From Neolewinella maritima (lineage in GTDB: Bacteria > Bacteroidota > Bacteroidia > Chitinophagales > Saprospiraceae), in assembly GCF_923081025.1 (NCBI RefSeq), contig NZ_CAKLPZ010000001.1:1612001-1676000 (forward strand): a stretch of 64,000 nt of DNA. The letters run 5' to 3'. Made by a program: the position numbers and the translations under genes. The notes under the pieces are model-generated. The model saw nothing but the letters and a program-made list of their open reading frames with translations. It was not told the origin of the DNA and did no database searches. The first letter of the stretch is position 1. Each line of letters starts with the position of its first letter. Shown here piece by piece: positions 50,775 through 59,109 of this stretch.

Positions 50775-53140
50775 TACCGGATCAGGCTTACCTGACCTTC
50801 CTCCTGTAGCTCCGCACCGTCCTGACGAAATTTAGCGAGGTAGAGGTATACATCGGCGTTCTGTGGTGTGCCGTCCTTTGTGCCGTCCCAGCCCTCTAGG
50901 GGGTCGTTGCTGGTGAATACTTTCTGGCCCCAGCGGTTGTAGACGATCATGGTGTAGTCGCTGATCTGTCCGTTGAAAAACAGGCGAAAGCGATCGTTGC
51001 GTCCGTCGTTGTCCGGCGTAAAGAAGTCGGGGACCTGCACCTGCGACTGCTCTACGTTCAGGAAGTAGCGGGCTTCGAAGGTGCATCCTCCTTCATCCGT
51101 CGTGACGGTCACGGTGTAGGACAGATTCTCCGGCTGCTGGCCGTCTAGTGTTCTAGGTAAATTCACCCGCAAGGGGTCGCCGGTTCCGGAGGTTGGATCG
51201 TAGTTGCCCTCCCAGGCGAAGCTGTAGTTCCGGTCGACGGGTAGATTGGTTACGCTAAGCTCTATAGTGCTGCCGGCGAACACAGTGCCGTTGGTAGGCA
51301 CGATCGAGCCATCTTCCAATGTACCCTGTATGATGGGTAAAATGTCGTCGTCAAGGATGGTGACGCTGATCGAGTCCGTCGCTGAGCCACAGCCAGCTGC
51401 ATCGCGGAAGGTGACTACGTATGTACCGGGAATTGGATCGGAAACAGTGATTTCCTGACCGGTCTGTACCACCCCGCCGGGGAGTGTCCAGCTAAATGTT
51501 CCCGTTGTGTTTTCGGGATCAGTTACTGCGCTGAGGGTAATATTTTCGTTGGCGCAGATCGTTTCCGGACCGGAGGCCGTGACCGTATAGGCACCACCTA
51601 CGACCAGTGTAAGTTCCTGAGTGAACGTACCGCAGTCGCCGGTAGACTCGATCGTATAGGTCGTAGTTTCCGTAGGGGTGACCAGGCCGAAGGGGTCAGT
51701 CAGTTCCTCCCCGCCGCCGGTGATGCGGTACGTGCTGGTCGAGTCGATATTTCCTACGATAAGCTGCCGGGAATCCCCCGGGCAGAGGGTCAGCGCATCG
51801 GTAAGGATGGGGTTCACCGCTGGATCTACTGTGATAGCATACGTGAGATCGGAGGTACAGGCCGATCCTCCGCTTAGCACCTTTACGGTGTACTCTATAT
51901 CACTGCTGACACGCGCCACCGGATTGAGGCAGTCCGTACAACTGAGGGTACCCATTGCATCGGTCCACTCCAGCTCGCCCTCCCCCTGCTCGAACGTGGC
52001 GGTGATCTGCAGCGGCTCGTCCGGACATACCACTGGGTCAATAGGTGAAAAGCTGACTACCGGAGGCGTTACTACATTGACCAGCGTCTGGGCCGTATCG
52101 AGGCACGCCCCGTTGCGGGTCACCCGCGTAAGTAGCGCGGTATCCTGCGCGATAAATACCGCGCTTAGCAACTCGCGGGGTGACTGTAGCCCGGGCGCGA
52201 CCACCCATTCCGACTCAATCAGCGGAAAGTCTCCATTGTCGAAGGTCGGCGTGCGCACCGTAAACGTATCGCCCTGACAGTAGGGATCTTTGACGGGGTC
52301 GACTGTAAGACCCAGATCCTGCGGTAGACTGTCCAGCCGTACGGCAACGGAGTCGACCCGCTCACACCCATTGATCGTCGTGCGGGCAAAGTAGGTGATG
52401 TCCGCTACCGGTTGCACCACAAACTGATTACCCGTAGGCCGTCCGTTGCTAAATCGGTCCGGCGACCAGGTGATCACGCGATCCACCGCGGGGGTATCGA
52501 TAACTGTAAGGACCAACGAGTCCGAACCGAGGCAGGCAAAGATCGTGTCCTGAGGAATGTCGAAGAAGCCGTCTACGACCTCGAGCCGTACGGTCTGTCG
52601 TTCAGTACACGATCCATTCTCCGATCGCGCGATCAGGGTATAGGTCGTAGCGCTGTCGACCTGTACGCGAAAGTTAGGAGCGGTAGCCGTGACTATGGTG
52701 CGTCCATCTCCCTGAAGCTCGTACTCGGTATCACCGGTATCGGTAAGCGGACTATCCAGCAGATTGATCCGACTCCCCTGGCACACTGTCTGGGCGTCGA
52801 TGAGCTGCGGGACCACCAGGCGGTCTACGTCGATAAATACGCTGTCCGTGAGCACGCAGCCGGCGGGGCCGGAGGCCGTGACGCGGTAGAAGCCCGAGAA
52901 CTGCGGTTCGATCGTCGGTTGGGAATCGTTCACCTGATCGCCGAATTCACTGGCCGGCGACCAGCTGATCGTAGCGCCCGGTAGCTGCAGGCTGAGCTGA
53001 AAGGTCACCTCGTCCCCCTGGCAGATGGCCAGTTCGTCGTTGTTCAGGATCGAGACTAATCCACAGGGATCGGTCTGCGCCCAACCCGCGAAGCTGAATA
53101 GAAGACAAAATGCAAAAAGGGGAAGGAAACGTCGAGCCAT
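50774..53140 (-). CDS. Secreted Ig-like/PKD-like repeat protein with type B T9SS (gliding-associated) C-terminus
   Basis: A 788-residue secreted protein. A signal peptide (MARRFLPLFAFCLLFSFAGWAQ) sets the start. The body has repeated Ig-like or PKD-like beta domains: ELAICQGDEVTFQLSL, QTVCQGSRINLL, DPYCQGDTFTV, VCPDEPLQITATF, TLCPGDSRQLIVG and ETICANENITLSAV are recurrent Cys-bearing openings. The last ~85 residues (VPDFFTPDNDGRNDRFRLFF ... YNRWGQKVFTSND ... NADVYLYLAKF) are the gliding-motility-associated type B sorting domain, exported by T9SS. It lies 42 bases after the cytochrome c gene. A surface adhesin-like role is inferred. Confidence 0.93.
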   Translation of the reverse strand: MARRFLPLFAFCLLFSFAGWAQTDPCGLVSILNNDELAICQGDEVTFQLSLQLPGATISWSPASEFGDQVNDSQPTIEPQFSGFYRVTASGPAGCVLTDSVFIDVDRLVVPQLIDAQTVCQGSRINLLDSPLTDTGDTEYELQGDGRTIVTATAPNFRVQVDSATTYTLIARSENGSCTERQTVRLEVVDGFFDIPQDTIFACLGSDSLVLTVIDTPAVDRVITWSPDRFSNGRPTGNQFVVQPVADITYFARTTINGCERVDSVAVRLDSLPQDLGLTVDPVKDPYCQGDTFTVRTPTFDNGDFPLIESEWVVAPGLQSPRELLSAVFIAQDTALLTRVTRNGACLDTAQTLVNVVTPPVVSFSPIDPVVCPDEPLQITATFEQGEGELEWTDAMGTLSCTDCLNPVARVSSDIEYTVKVLSGGSACTSDLTYAITVDPAVNPILTDALTLCPGDSRQLIVGNIDSTSTYRITGGGEELTDPFGLVTPTETTTYTIESTGDCGTFTQELTLVVGGAYTVTASGPETICANENITLSAVTDPENTTGTFSWTLPGGVVQTGQEITVSDPIPGTYVVTFRDAAGCGSATDSISVTILDDDILPIIQGTLEDGSIVPTNGTVFAGSTIELSVTNLPVDRNYSFAWEGNYDPTSGTGDPLRVNLPRTLDGQQPENLSYTVTVTTDEGGCTFEARYFLNVEQSQVQVPDFFTPDNDGRNDRFRLFFNGQISDYTMIVYNRWGQKVFTSNDPLEGWDGTKDGTPQNADVYLYLAKFRQDGAELQEEGQVSLIR

Positions 53141-53182
53141 AGCGTAGCACCAAGTGAGTGGAACGATGGCCAAAGTACGCAA

Positions 53183-53578
53183 TTATTCCGCCAGATACCC
53201 CCGTACTTGCTCCACCGTCACCAGGGGTACATCGTTGCCCCAGGAAGTGTGAACGTAGTTAAGAATGTTGACGATCTGGAACTCCGTCAGCTCGATGTTG
53301 CCGGGCATCTCGTGGTTGTAGGTCACGCCGTTTACTACCATTGGCCCCTGCATGCCGTGGCGGATCCCCCGCACGACCTCGACGGGATGATCGCGCAAAT
53401 AGTCGGCACCCGCAAGGGGCGGGATCAGTTGGCGAATGCCCTGTCCTTCCTCGAGGTGGCAGTTGTTGCAGTGCGTCACGTAGAGTGCCTTGCCCTGTAG
53501 GTGGGCCGTCTTACCACAGGAAGCTAGGAGTAGGAGCGTGGTCAATAGCGTAAAGAATGCAAGCAGCGAGCGCAGCAT
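53183..53578 (-). CDS. Cytochrome c lipoprotein
   Basis: A 131-residue monohaem c-type cytochrome anchored as a lipoprotein (MLRSLLAFFTLLTTLLLLAS, Cys21). The haem site is Cys37-x-x-Cys40-His41 (HCNNCH). Axial Met candidates are in MQGPM and YNHEMPGN; the C-terminal LTEFQIVNILNYVHTSWGND is typical of class I cytochrome c. It would carry electrons in the periplasm. It sits 60 bases downstream of dnaA, with no other respiratory gene beside it. Confidence 0.93.
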   Translation of the reverse strand: MLRSLLAFFTLLTTLLLLASCGKTAHLQGKALYVTHCNNCHLEEGQGIRQLIPPLAGADYLRDHPVEVVRGIRHGMQGPMVVNGVTYNHEMPGNIELTEFQIVNILNYVHTSWGNDVPLVTVEQVRGYLAE

Positions 53579-53638
53579 GGCGGCGTTTCTAAGGGAACCC
53601 CACACCCGATGCATGGTTGCTCACGCCTGGGTCAAAAC

Positions 53639-55036
53639 CTACAGTTCGCCGGGTCCGTCACCCTGTCCGGCACGGATGCGCCGCTCCAGGTCCGCCAGGT
53701 CGTTCTTGATCTCGTCGTTGGTCTCGATCAGGTCGCGGACCGTCTTAATGGAGTACAGCACCGTAGAGTGATCCCGACCCCCGAACAGCCGACCGATGGC
53801 CTTCAGGCTCTCGTCCGTAAACTGCTTGACCAGAAACATACTGATCTGCCGGGCCAGCACTACGTGGCGTCGGCGGGTAGCGCTGGCCAACTTCTCTACG
53901 TCCAGATTATAGTACTCGGCTACCGTGCGCTGGATCACCTCTGGAGTGACTTCCCGGTTGATCTCCGTGACAAAGTTCTTCAGCACCTGGCGGGCCAGCT
54001 CCAGATCGATCTGTTTGCCGTTGTTTACTCCGCTATGGAGCACCAGGTTGTTAAGTACTCCTTCGAGCTGACGGATGTTATTCTGAATGTGGTAACAGAT
54101 GAACTCCATGACCGGAGGGGCGATCAGGACCTCATTGGCGTTGGCCTTACTGGCCAGAATAGCCATCCGGGTTTCCAAAGCAGGGGCACTCAGATCGGCG
54201 GTAAGACCCCACTGAAAGCGGCTGCGCAGTCGCTCCTCGATATCCAACTCGATAATGGGGCGGTCGCAGGTCATGACGATCGCCTTGTTGTGCTGCCGCA
54301 GCACGTTAAATAGGTTGAAGAATACATCCTGCGTTTTCTTCCGCTTGATGAGCTGCTGGATATCGTCTACGAGCAGCACATCCACGTTCTGATACCAATT
54401 GACCAACTCGTTGGTGGTGTTGCTTCCGATGCTGGTCACCAGCTGGTTAGTGAACTGATCGGTGGTCACGTAGAGCACCGACTTGTGCGGGAACTTCTCC
54501 GTAATGCGGTTACCGACGGCTTTGAGCAGGTGGGTCTTTCCCAAACCGACCGGTCCGTGGATGACAAGCGGATTAAAGGCAGTGTTGTTCGGATTATCGG
54601 ATACGGCTTTAGCAGCGTTGCGTGCCAGGCTGTTGCAGTCGCCCTCGATGAAGTTTTCGAAGGTGTACTTGCCGTCCAGATTGCTCTCCACCCGGGGGCG
54701 GGTCATGCCGGGGATCACGAAGGGGTTGCTCGGGGTAGGGGCCTGATGACCGACGTTCTTGCCCACGGGAAAGTTGCTGGCTTCCTGACGGGCAGGCTTG
54801 ATCCGATACTGTAGGCGGCCGGCCGTACCTAGTGCCGCCAGCAGGGCACGCTTCAGTACGTCGATATAGTGCTCCTCCAGGAACTCGTAGAACAGGCGGT
54901 GGGGCACCTGGATGGTAAGCTCGTTGGTCGCCAGCGCGATCGGCCGGATGGGCGCAAACCAGGTCTGATAGCTCTGTGGGTCAACGCTTTGGCGAATGAT
55001 GAGTAAGCACTTTTCCCAGACAGCAGCATGATCCAT
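53639..55036 (-). CDS. dnaA: Chromosomal replication initiator DnaA
   Basis: A 465-residue AAA+ initiator that binds DnaA boxes and melts the origin. Domain I: residues 1-85 (AVWEKCLLIIRQSVDPQSYQTWF). Domain III: Walker A GPVGLGKTH (161-169), Walker B LLVDD (221-225) and ERLRSRFQWGL with the Arg finger region. Domain IV: ARQISMFLV and the signature GGRDHSTV (419-426). I use ATG 55036 (MDHAAVWEK); the GTG at 55054 adds six residues. The leader carries a set of CAGTAAnC repeats. No recF, dnaN or DnaA-box cluster is adjacent. Confidence 0.97.
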   Translation of the reverse strand: MDHAAVWEKCLLIIRQSVDPQSYQTWFAPIRPIALATNELTIQVPHRLFYEFLEEHYIDVLKRALLAALGTAGRLQYRIKPARQEASNFPVGKNVGHQAPTPSNPFVIPGMTRPRVESNLDGKYTFENFIEGDCNSLARNAAKAVSDNPNNTAFNPLVIHGPVGLGKTHLLKAVGNRITEKFPHKSVLYVTTDQFTNQLVTSIGSNTTNELVNWYQNVDVLLVDDIQQLIKRKKTQDVFFNLFNVLRQHNKAIVMTCDRPIIELDIEERLRSRFQWGLTADLSAPALETRMAILASKANANEVLIAPPVMEFICYHIQNNIRQLEGVLNNLVLHSGVNNGKQIDLELARQVLKNFVTEINREVTPEVIQRTVAEYYNLDVEKLASATRRRHVVLARQISMFLVKQFTDESLKAIGRLFGGRDHSTVLYSIKTVRDLIETNDEIKNDLADLERRIRAGQGDGPGEL

Positions 55037-55053
55037 TTGTGTTCCCAGTTGCA

Positions 55054-55179
55054 CAGTAAACGTTCTGGCCTGTAGCAGTAAACACTGCCGCAGGTGATGT
55101 AAAGACTATATTCAGTGATCAGTAAGCTGTCTGTACCAAGCAAAATCTGGAGTAAGGTGAGTATCCAGAGACAGTAACC
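55054..55179. repeat. Four CAGTAAnC repeats in the dnaA leader
   Basis: CAGTAAAC at 55054-55061 and 55076-55083, CAGTAAGC at 55120-55127 and CAGTAACC at 55172-55179, all in one orientation. Start-to-start spacings are 22, 44 and 52 bases; the first two fit a 22-base step (about two helical turns). The nearest copy is 17 bases from the dnaA ATG, so it lies inside the transcribed leader if the promoter call is right. Confidence 0.65.
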
Positions 55180-55239
55180 AGTCGGTCAACGACCAGGGCT
55201 TCGGTAGGACGAACTACCCGGAGTGATTCGGGCGCAAAG

Positions 55240-55273
55240 CAAATATGACACTTTCAACGTCACTCCGACAAAA
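55240..55273 (-). promoter_or_regulatory. Possible dnaA promoter
   Basis: Minus-strand TTTTG (55269-55273), a 21-base spacer, and CATATTTG (55240-55247), one mismatch from TAnnTTTG. The leader would be about 195 bases and include the CAGTAAnC repeats. Confidence 0.4.
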
Positions 55274-55366
55274 GATCGTGCCACTTTTATTGCAAAAATT
55301 TGGTCCGCCTGCCGTGGGGTCAGGTACCGGCAATTATGGCATAAGCAGGTCGCGTCCTACACGTAC

Positions 55367-56281
55367 TTATACCCGCAAATTGCTACAAGCAACGCACCGG
55401 CGTGCCCCGCCCCCGGGAAACGTGATGTCCAGTCGCCCGAGCCGCAGGCCACCAAAACCGACCTGATTGATGATCACCGGCTCCCCCAATTCGTTTGGTA
55501 CCGTTACCGCCGCATCGAGAAAGGTATGCGTGTGACCGCCCAATATCAGGTCGATGCCTCGGGAAGCCGCAGCCAGTTTGACGTCATCCACCTTGCTGCC
55601 GGTGTAGCGATAGCCGAGGTGGCTCAGACACACCACGAGGTCACACTTTTGGCGCGTACGCAGGTGCCGGGCGGTGTCGTTGCCCCGCTCGATGGGATCC
55701 TGGTACGCAGTGGCTCCGTACAGCGACTTCGGCACCAGACCGTCCAGCTCTATGCCGAGTCCGAACACCCCTACGCGTATACCCTGCTTGACGAACACCC
55801 TATACGGAGCGATCCGGTCCTGCAGGGGTGTACCATTGAAGTCGTAATTGGCGCTCAGCAGGGGGAAGGTAGCGTGCTGTAGCTGGGTGGCCAGATTATC
55901 GATGCCGCCATCGAAGTCGTGGTTGCCGATCGTGCCGGCATCGTAGCCCATCTGGCTCATCAGCTTCATCTCCAGCTCTCCTTGAAAAAAGTTGAAGTAG
56001 GGGGTGCCCTGGAAGATATCCCCGCTGTCGAAGAGCAGAACGTTGGGCTCCGCGTTGCGCACTTGCGCGATGAGGTTCGCTCGGCGTACCGCTCCGCCCT
56101 GATTGGCGTTGCGGCCTCCGTCATCCGGAAAGGGATCGATCCGGCTGTGCCAATCGTTGGTGTGTAGAATAGTCAGGCGCGGCGTTCGGGAAGCCACTTC
56201 GCTGCGGAGAAGCCCGGGCAACAGCAGCAGGCCGCCGCCTACGGCAGCGCGGTGGAGAAAGGTGCGGCGCGTTACGGTCAT
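55367..56281 (-). CDS. Metallophosphatase, 5'-nucleotidase N-terminal-type domain
   Basis: A 304-residue exported enzyme with a twin-Arg (Tat) type signal, MTVTRRTFLHRAAVGGGLLLLPG. It is a calcineurin-like dimetal phosphatase: Asp43 and His45 in LHTNDWHS, Asp85 in FDSGD, Asn120-His121 in GNHDFDGG, then CLSHLGYRY and GGHTHTFLD. It lacks the C-terminal nucleotide-binding domain of 5'-nucleotidases, which is encoded by the gene just upstream; the two overlap by four bases (ATGA). Together they probably act as a periplasmic nucleotidase. Confidence 0.92.
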   Translation of the reverse strand: MTVTRRTFLHRAAVGGGLLLLPGLLRSEVASRTPRLTILHTNDWHSRIDPFPDDGGRNANQGGAVRRANLIAQVRNAEPNVLLFDSGDIFQGTPYFNFFQGELEMKLMSQMGYDAGTIGNHDFDGGIDNLATQLQHATFPLLSANYDFNGTPLQDRIAPYRVFVKQGIRVGVFGLGIELDGLVPKSLYGATAYQDPIERGNDTARHLRTRQKCDLVVCLSHLGYRYTGSKVDDVKLAAASRGIDLILGGHTHTFLDAAVTVPNELGEPVIINQVGFGGLRLGRLDITFPGGGARRCVACSNLRV

Positions 56282-57039
56282 GGCTGTAATTTGAAACGGC
56301 TGCCGTCCGAAACCACGGTAATGGGAGTCGTGGCCTGGGCAGCGTACTCGATGAGCAGATCCCTGACCATCCGCGCGCTGGCAACCTGGGGCCGGTCCAC
56401 TAGCATGGCCGCATCATTGCCTCCGTTGGCTACGTAGTCGGGGGCGGCGATGAAGTAGGCGGCGGTCGGCTCGATCTCTTTATTGTGTACTAGGACGGTA
56501 AGCTGCTCGTCCTGCCGCTGTACGGATAAGCCCGCGCTGACCGGCCAGCCACCATCCCGGATCATCAGGTCGACGAAGGATAGCAGGGTAGCACCATCCA
56601 CTTCTACCAAGACGAGTTCGTTGTCGAATGGCATAAGCTCGTAGATCTCCGAGACGAGTAGCGGTCCGGTTCCGATCTCACTGACGCGTAGCCCTCCGTA
56701 GTTCTGTACGGCGAAGGCGATGGGGTAGTCCGGGAAGAGGTCCGTGGCCGCCTCGGACAGGAGATCAGCCACCCAATTGCCGAGTCCACTTTCGGGCTGC
56801 CCCTTGCGCAACGGACTCCCCACCTCGGCTAGTTCTCGGTTCATCTGGTCCGTCAGCTGAGCGGAATAGGGGGAGATCGTGGCTGCTACGGCCCGCCCCG
56901 CTTCGGTGGCGGGCGTATCGGTGACCTGCGTGATGGGGTAGAACTGCGGCTGTACCGTAGGCGGGCCCAGCGAACGATTGCACGATACCAGCGTGCAGCA
57001 TAGCGTAAGGGCAAGAGCAGCGTGTGCGGTGCGGAACAT
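56278..57039 (-). CDS. 5'-nucleotidase C-terminal-domain lipoprotein
   Basis: A 253-residue lipoprotein (MFRTAHAALALTLCCTLVSC, Cys20). It consists of the substrate-specificity domain of 5'-nucleotidases: ESGLGNWVADLLSEA, AFAVQNYGGLRVSEIGTGPLLVSEIYELMPFDNELVLVEV and APDYVANGGNDAAML, with the Asn/Gly and aromatic positions that hold the base. It has no phosphatase motifs of its own. It overlaps the start of the metallophosphatase gene and follows the DUF423 gene after 10 bases. Start is the ATG on the signal peptide, not the longer frame. Confidence 0.9.
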   Translation of the reverse strand: MFRTAHAALALTLCCTLVSCNRSLGPPTVQPQFYPITQVTDTPATEAGRAVAATISPYSAQLTDQMNRELAEVGSPLRKGQPESGLGNWVADLLSEAATDLFPDYPIAFAVQNYGGLRVSEIGTGPLLVSEIYELMPFDNELVLVEVDGATLLSFVDLMIRDGGWPVSAGLSVQRQDEQLTVLVHNKEIEPTAAYFIAAPDYVANGGNDAAMLVDRPQVASARMVRDLLIEYAAQATTPITVVSDGSRFKLQP

Positions 57040-57049
57040 AATAGCCAGA

Positions 57050-57445
57050 CTAGGTGGTACGGCGGGGGGAGAAAAGAAGAGCGACCCATCCACCGATGAG
57101 GAATAGTCCGCCAATAGGGGTGACCGGTCCAAGGAAGCTGACCGGCACACCGTGTACCTCACGCAAACTGAGCAGGTACAGCGAGCCGCTGAACAGCGCG
57201 ATACCGATCAACCACAGCCAGGCTGCCAGCCGTATCCTTCTGGGATCCACGGCCGGTAGGGTATAGGCTACGGCAGCCAATCCCAGCGCGAACGTGTGGT
57301 AGAATTGATACCGTACGCCGGTCTCGAAGGTGACTAGTTGTGCCGGATCCACCAGGCTGCGCAGTCCGTGGGCTGCAAAGGCGCCGATGCCTACGCTCAG
57401 AGCTCCCAGAATGGCGGTGGTACGCAGCAGGCTTGACTGACTCAT
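57050..57445 (-). CDS. DUF423 membrane protein
   Basis: A 131-residue protein with four membrane helices. TAILGALSVGIGAFAAHGLRSLVD and FETGVRYQFYHTFALGLAAVAY, then FSGSLYLLSLREVHGVPVSFLGPVTPIGGLFLIGGW, are the DUF423 family pattern. Function is not known. It heads a three-gene run with the two nucleotidase genes. A TACTTTCG sequence four bases before the ATG may be a weak -7 box. Confidence 0.92.
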   Translation of the reverse strand: MSQSSLLRTTAILGALSVGIGAFAAHGLRSLVDPAQLVTFETGVRYQFYHTFALGLAAVAYTLPAVDPRRIRLAAWLWLIGIALFSGSLYLLSLREVHGVPVSFLGPVTPIGGLFLIGGWVALLFSPRRTT

Positions 57446-57565
57446 GGGGCGAAAGTACGGCGGACGCTAGCGGCAGTGTACCACAGCGAACTGTTCTGAC
57501 GCGTTTATGGCGGACGTCCCCTACCTTGTCGGCCACACGTCCATACACCCCACACTTATTGTTAT

Positions 57566-58447
57566 ATGACCGCATACGTATTCCCCGGCCAGGGTGCTCA
57601 GTTCACCGGCATGGGCCAGTCGCTTTATGACCTCAGCGGACAGGCTAAAGCACTCTTCGAGCAGGCTAATGACGTACTTGGCTATTCGCTATCCGATGTG
57701 ATGTTTACGGGTACGGAGGAAGCCCTCCGCGAGACCAAGATCACGCAGCCGGCCATCTTCGTACACTCGATCATCGCTTATTTGACGGCGGAAGTACCCC
57801 CCGCACCCGACGCGGTGGCCGGTCATAGTCTGGGTGAATTTTCCGCGCTGGTAGCCGCCGGTGTACTGAGCTTTCCCGATGCCCTGCGGTTGGTCAGCAA
57901 ACGGGCACTGGCCATGCAGGCTGCTGCCGAGGCCGAGGCAGGAACTATGGCTGCGGTGTTGGGACTGGACGACGCTATGATCGAGGCAGCCTGTGCGGAA
58001 CTCGCCGATGTAGTGGTGCCCGCCAACTACAACAGCCCCGGACAGCTGGTCATATCCGGCTCGGTCGCGGGGATAGAAGCGGCCACTAAGGTGCTCACCG
58101 ATCTCGGGGCTAGGAGGGTCCTACCATTACCGGTCGGTGGAGCGTTTCATAGCCCCCTGATGGCACCTGCACGGGAGCAACTTCGCGAAGCCATCGAGAC
58201 TACCCGCTTCGATCCCGCAGTCTGCCCGGTGTACCAAAATATCGACGCCGCGGCTAGCCTGGACCCTACAGAAATTAAAGAAAAGCTGATCGCGCAGCTT
58301 ACCGGAGCGGTGCGGTGGACGCAGACCATCGAGTGCATGCTAGCGGCAGGCATTGACCGCTTCGTAGAAGTAGGGGGAAAGGGGGGCATACTTGCCGGTC
58401 TGATCCGTAAGGTGGATCGAAAGACCCCCGTCGAGCAACTGGCTTAA
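57566..58447 (+). CDS. fabD: ACP S-malonyltransferase
   Basis: A 293-residue enzyme that moves malonyl from CoA to acyl carrier protein for fatty acid synthesis. FPGQGAQFTGMGQ opens the fold; the catalytic Ser is Ser88 in AGHSLGEFSAL; the catalytic His lies in VGGAFHSPLM; QPAIFVHSI and ANYNSPGQLVISG are also family motifs. Length is normal. It stands alone here, not in a fab cluster. Convergent with the DUF151 gene after 7 bases. Confidence 0.96.
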   Translation: MTAYVFPGQGAQFTGMGQSLYDLSGQAKALFEQANDVLGYSLSDVMFTGTEEALRETKITQPAIFVHSIIAYLTAEVPPAPDAVAGHSLGEFSALVAAGVLSFPDALRLVSKRALAMQAAAEAEAGTMAAVLGLDDAMIEAACAELADVVVPANYNSPGQLVISGSVAGIEAATKVLTDLGARRVLPLPVGGAFHSPLMAPAREQLREAIETTRFDPAVCPVYQNIDAAASLDPTEIKEKLIAQLTGAVRWTQTIECMLAAGIDRFVEVGGKGGILAGLIRKVDRKTPVEQLA

Positions 58448-58454
58448 GGAACAG

Positions 58455-59048
58455 CTAGCTCTTGCTGCGCTGCTTGATCTCATCACGGATCTGCGCGGCC
58501 CGCTCGTAGTTTTCTTCGCTGAGTACTTCTTCGAGTAGGTCATTCAGTTCTCCTACGGTATAGCTGCTCAGCTTATCCGACCGGCCGCCGCCACTGCTGT
58601 CCGCAACATCCTGCATCTGCATATTCTCCTCCTCGTCACCCTCGAGTACGATACCGGCGTTCTGCAGGATCAACTCGTAGGTATAAATGGGGCAGTCGAA
58701 GCGGGTAGCCAGTGCTAGCGCATCGCTGGTGCGGCTGTCTACCTCGATGATCTCACCATCGCGGTCCAGCACCAGGCGGGCGTAAAAAATCCCTTCCTTA
58801 ATGTCGCTGATAATGATCTCGCGTAGGTCGGCCCGCAGCGTTTCCAGCGTATTCTTAAACAGATCGTGCGTCATGGGGCGCGGTCCGCTCATCCCTTCGA
58901 TGGCGATGGCGATGGCCTGGGCTTCGGAACTACCAATAATGACGGGGAGCCGACGGGTACCCTCGAGCTCACCCAGCACCACAGCGTAGTTGGGCGACTG
59001 GGAGACGCTGCGGCTAATAGCCATTACTTTAAGCTCGATCTTGTCCAT
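58455..59048 (-). CDS. Bifunctional nuclease (DUF151) with C-terminal UVR motif
   Basis: A 197-residue protein. Residues 1-135 are a DUF151 domain: KVMAISRSVSQSPNYAVVLGELEGTRRLPVIIGSSEAQAIAIAIEG and DSRTSDALALATRFDCPIY, as in bifunctional nucleases that degrade DNA and RNA. After an acidic/polar linker, the C-terminal ~40 residues (SYTVGELNDLLEEVLSEENYERAAQIRDEIKQR) form a UVR motif as in UvrB/UvrC, probably for protein contacts. The combination is common in Bacteroidota. Role in nucleic-acid turnover is inferred. Confidence 0.92.
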   Translation of the reverse strand: MDKIELKVMAISRSVSQSPNYAVVLGELEGTRRLPVIIGSSEAQAIAIAIEGMSGPRPMTHDLFKNTLETLRADLREIIISDIKEGIFYARLVLDRDGEIIEVDSRTSDALALATRFDCPIYTYELILQNAGIVLEGDEEENMQMQDVADSSGGGRSDKLSSYTVGELNDLLEEVLSEENYERAAQIRDEIKQRSKS

Positions 59049-59109
59049 GCTGCTACTGCGGTGAGTCCGGTTAGATGTGTTTAACGAGTGGGCCGGCGAC
59101 TTGGTTTTG

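Larger units (their letters stand above)
55037..55366 (-). other. dnaA upstream region, 330 bases without a gene
   Basis: No coding gene is credible here. It holds a possible dnaA promoter (55240-55273), a set of four CAGTAAnC repeats (55054-55179) and a small inverted repeat, TCTGGA / TCCAGA, at about 55146-55169. I find no perfect TTATCCACA-type DnaA box on either strand, so an origin is not supported by eye. Confidence 0.6.

Noticed and set aside
53609-54313. 234-aa plus-strand frame
   Set aside because: Antisense to dnaA, whose motifs are unambiguous.
55037-55366. Chromosome origin next to dnaA
   Set aside because: No perfect DnaA boxes, no clear AT-rich unwinding element and no recF/dnaN neighbours. 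The CAGTAAnC repeats are reported, but an origin call would need a GC-skew plot.
55223-55882. 219-aa plus-strand open frame upstream of dnaA
   Set aside because: It is antisense to the metallophosphatase with its clear catalytic motifs; its composition is that of a shadow frame and it has no recognisable domain.
55367-57039. Frameshifted or broken 5'-nucleotidase
   Set aside because: Each part has its own start and export signal and the domain order is reversed, so they are two intact genes.
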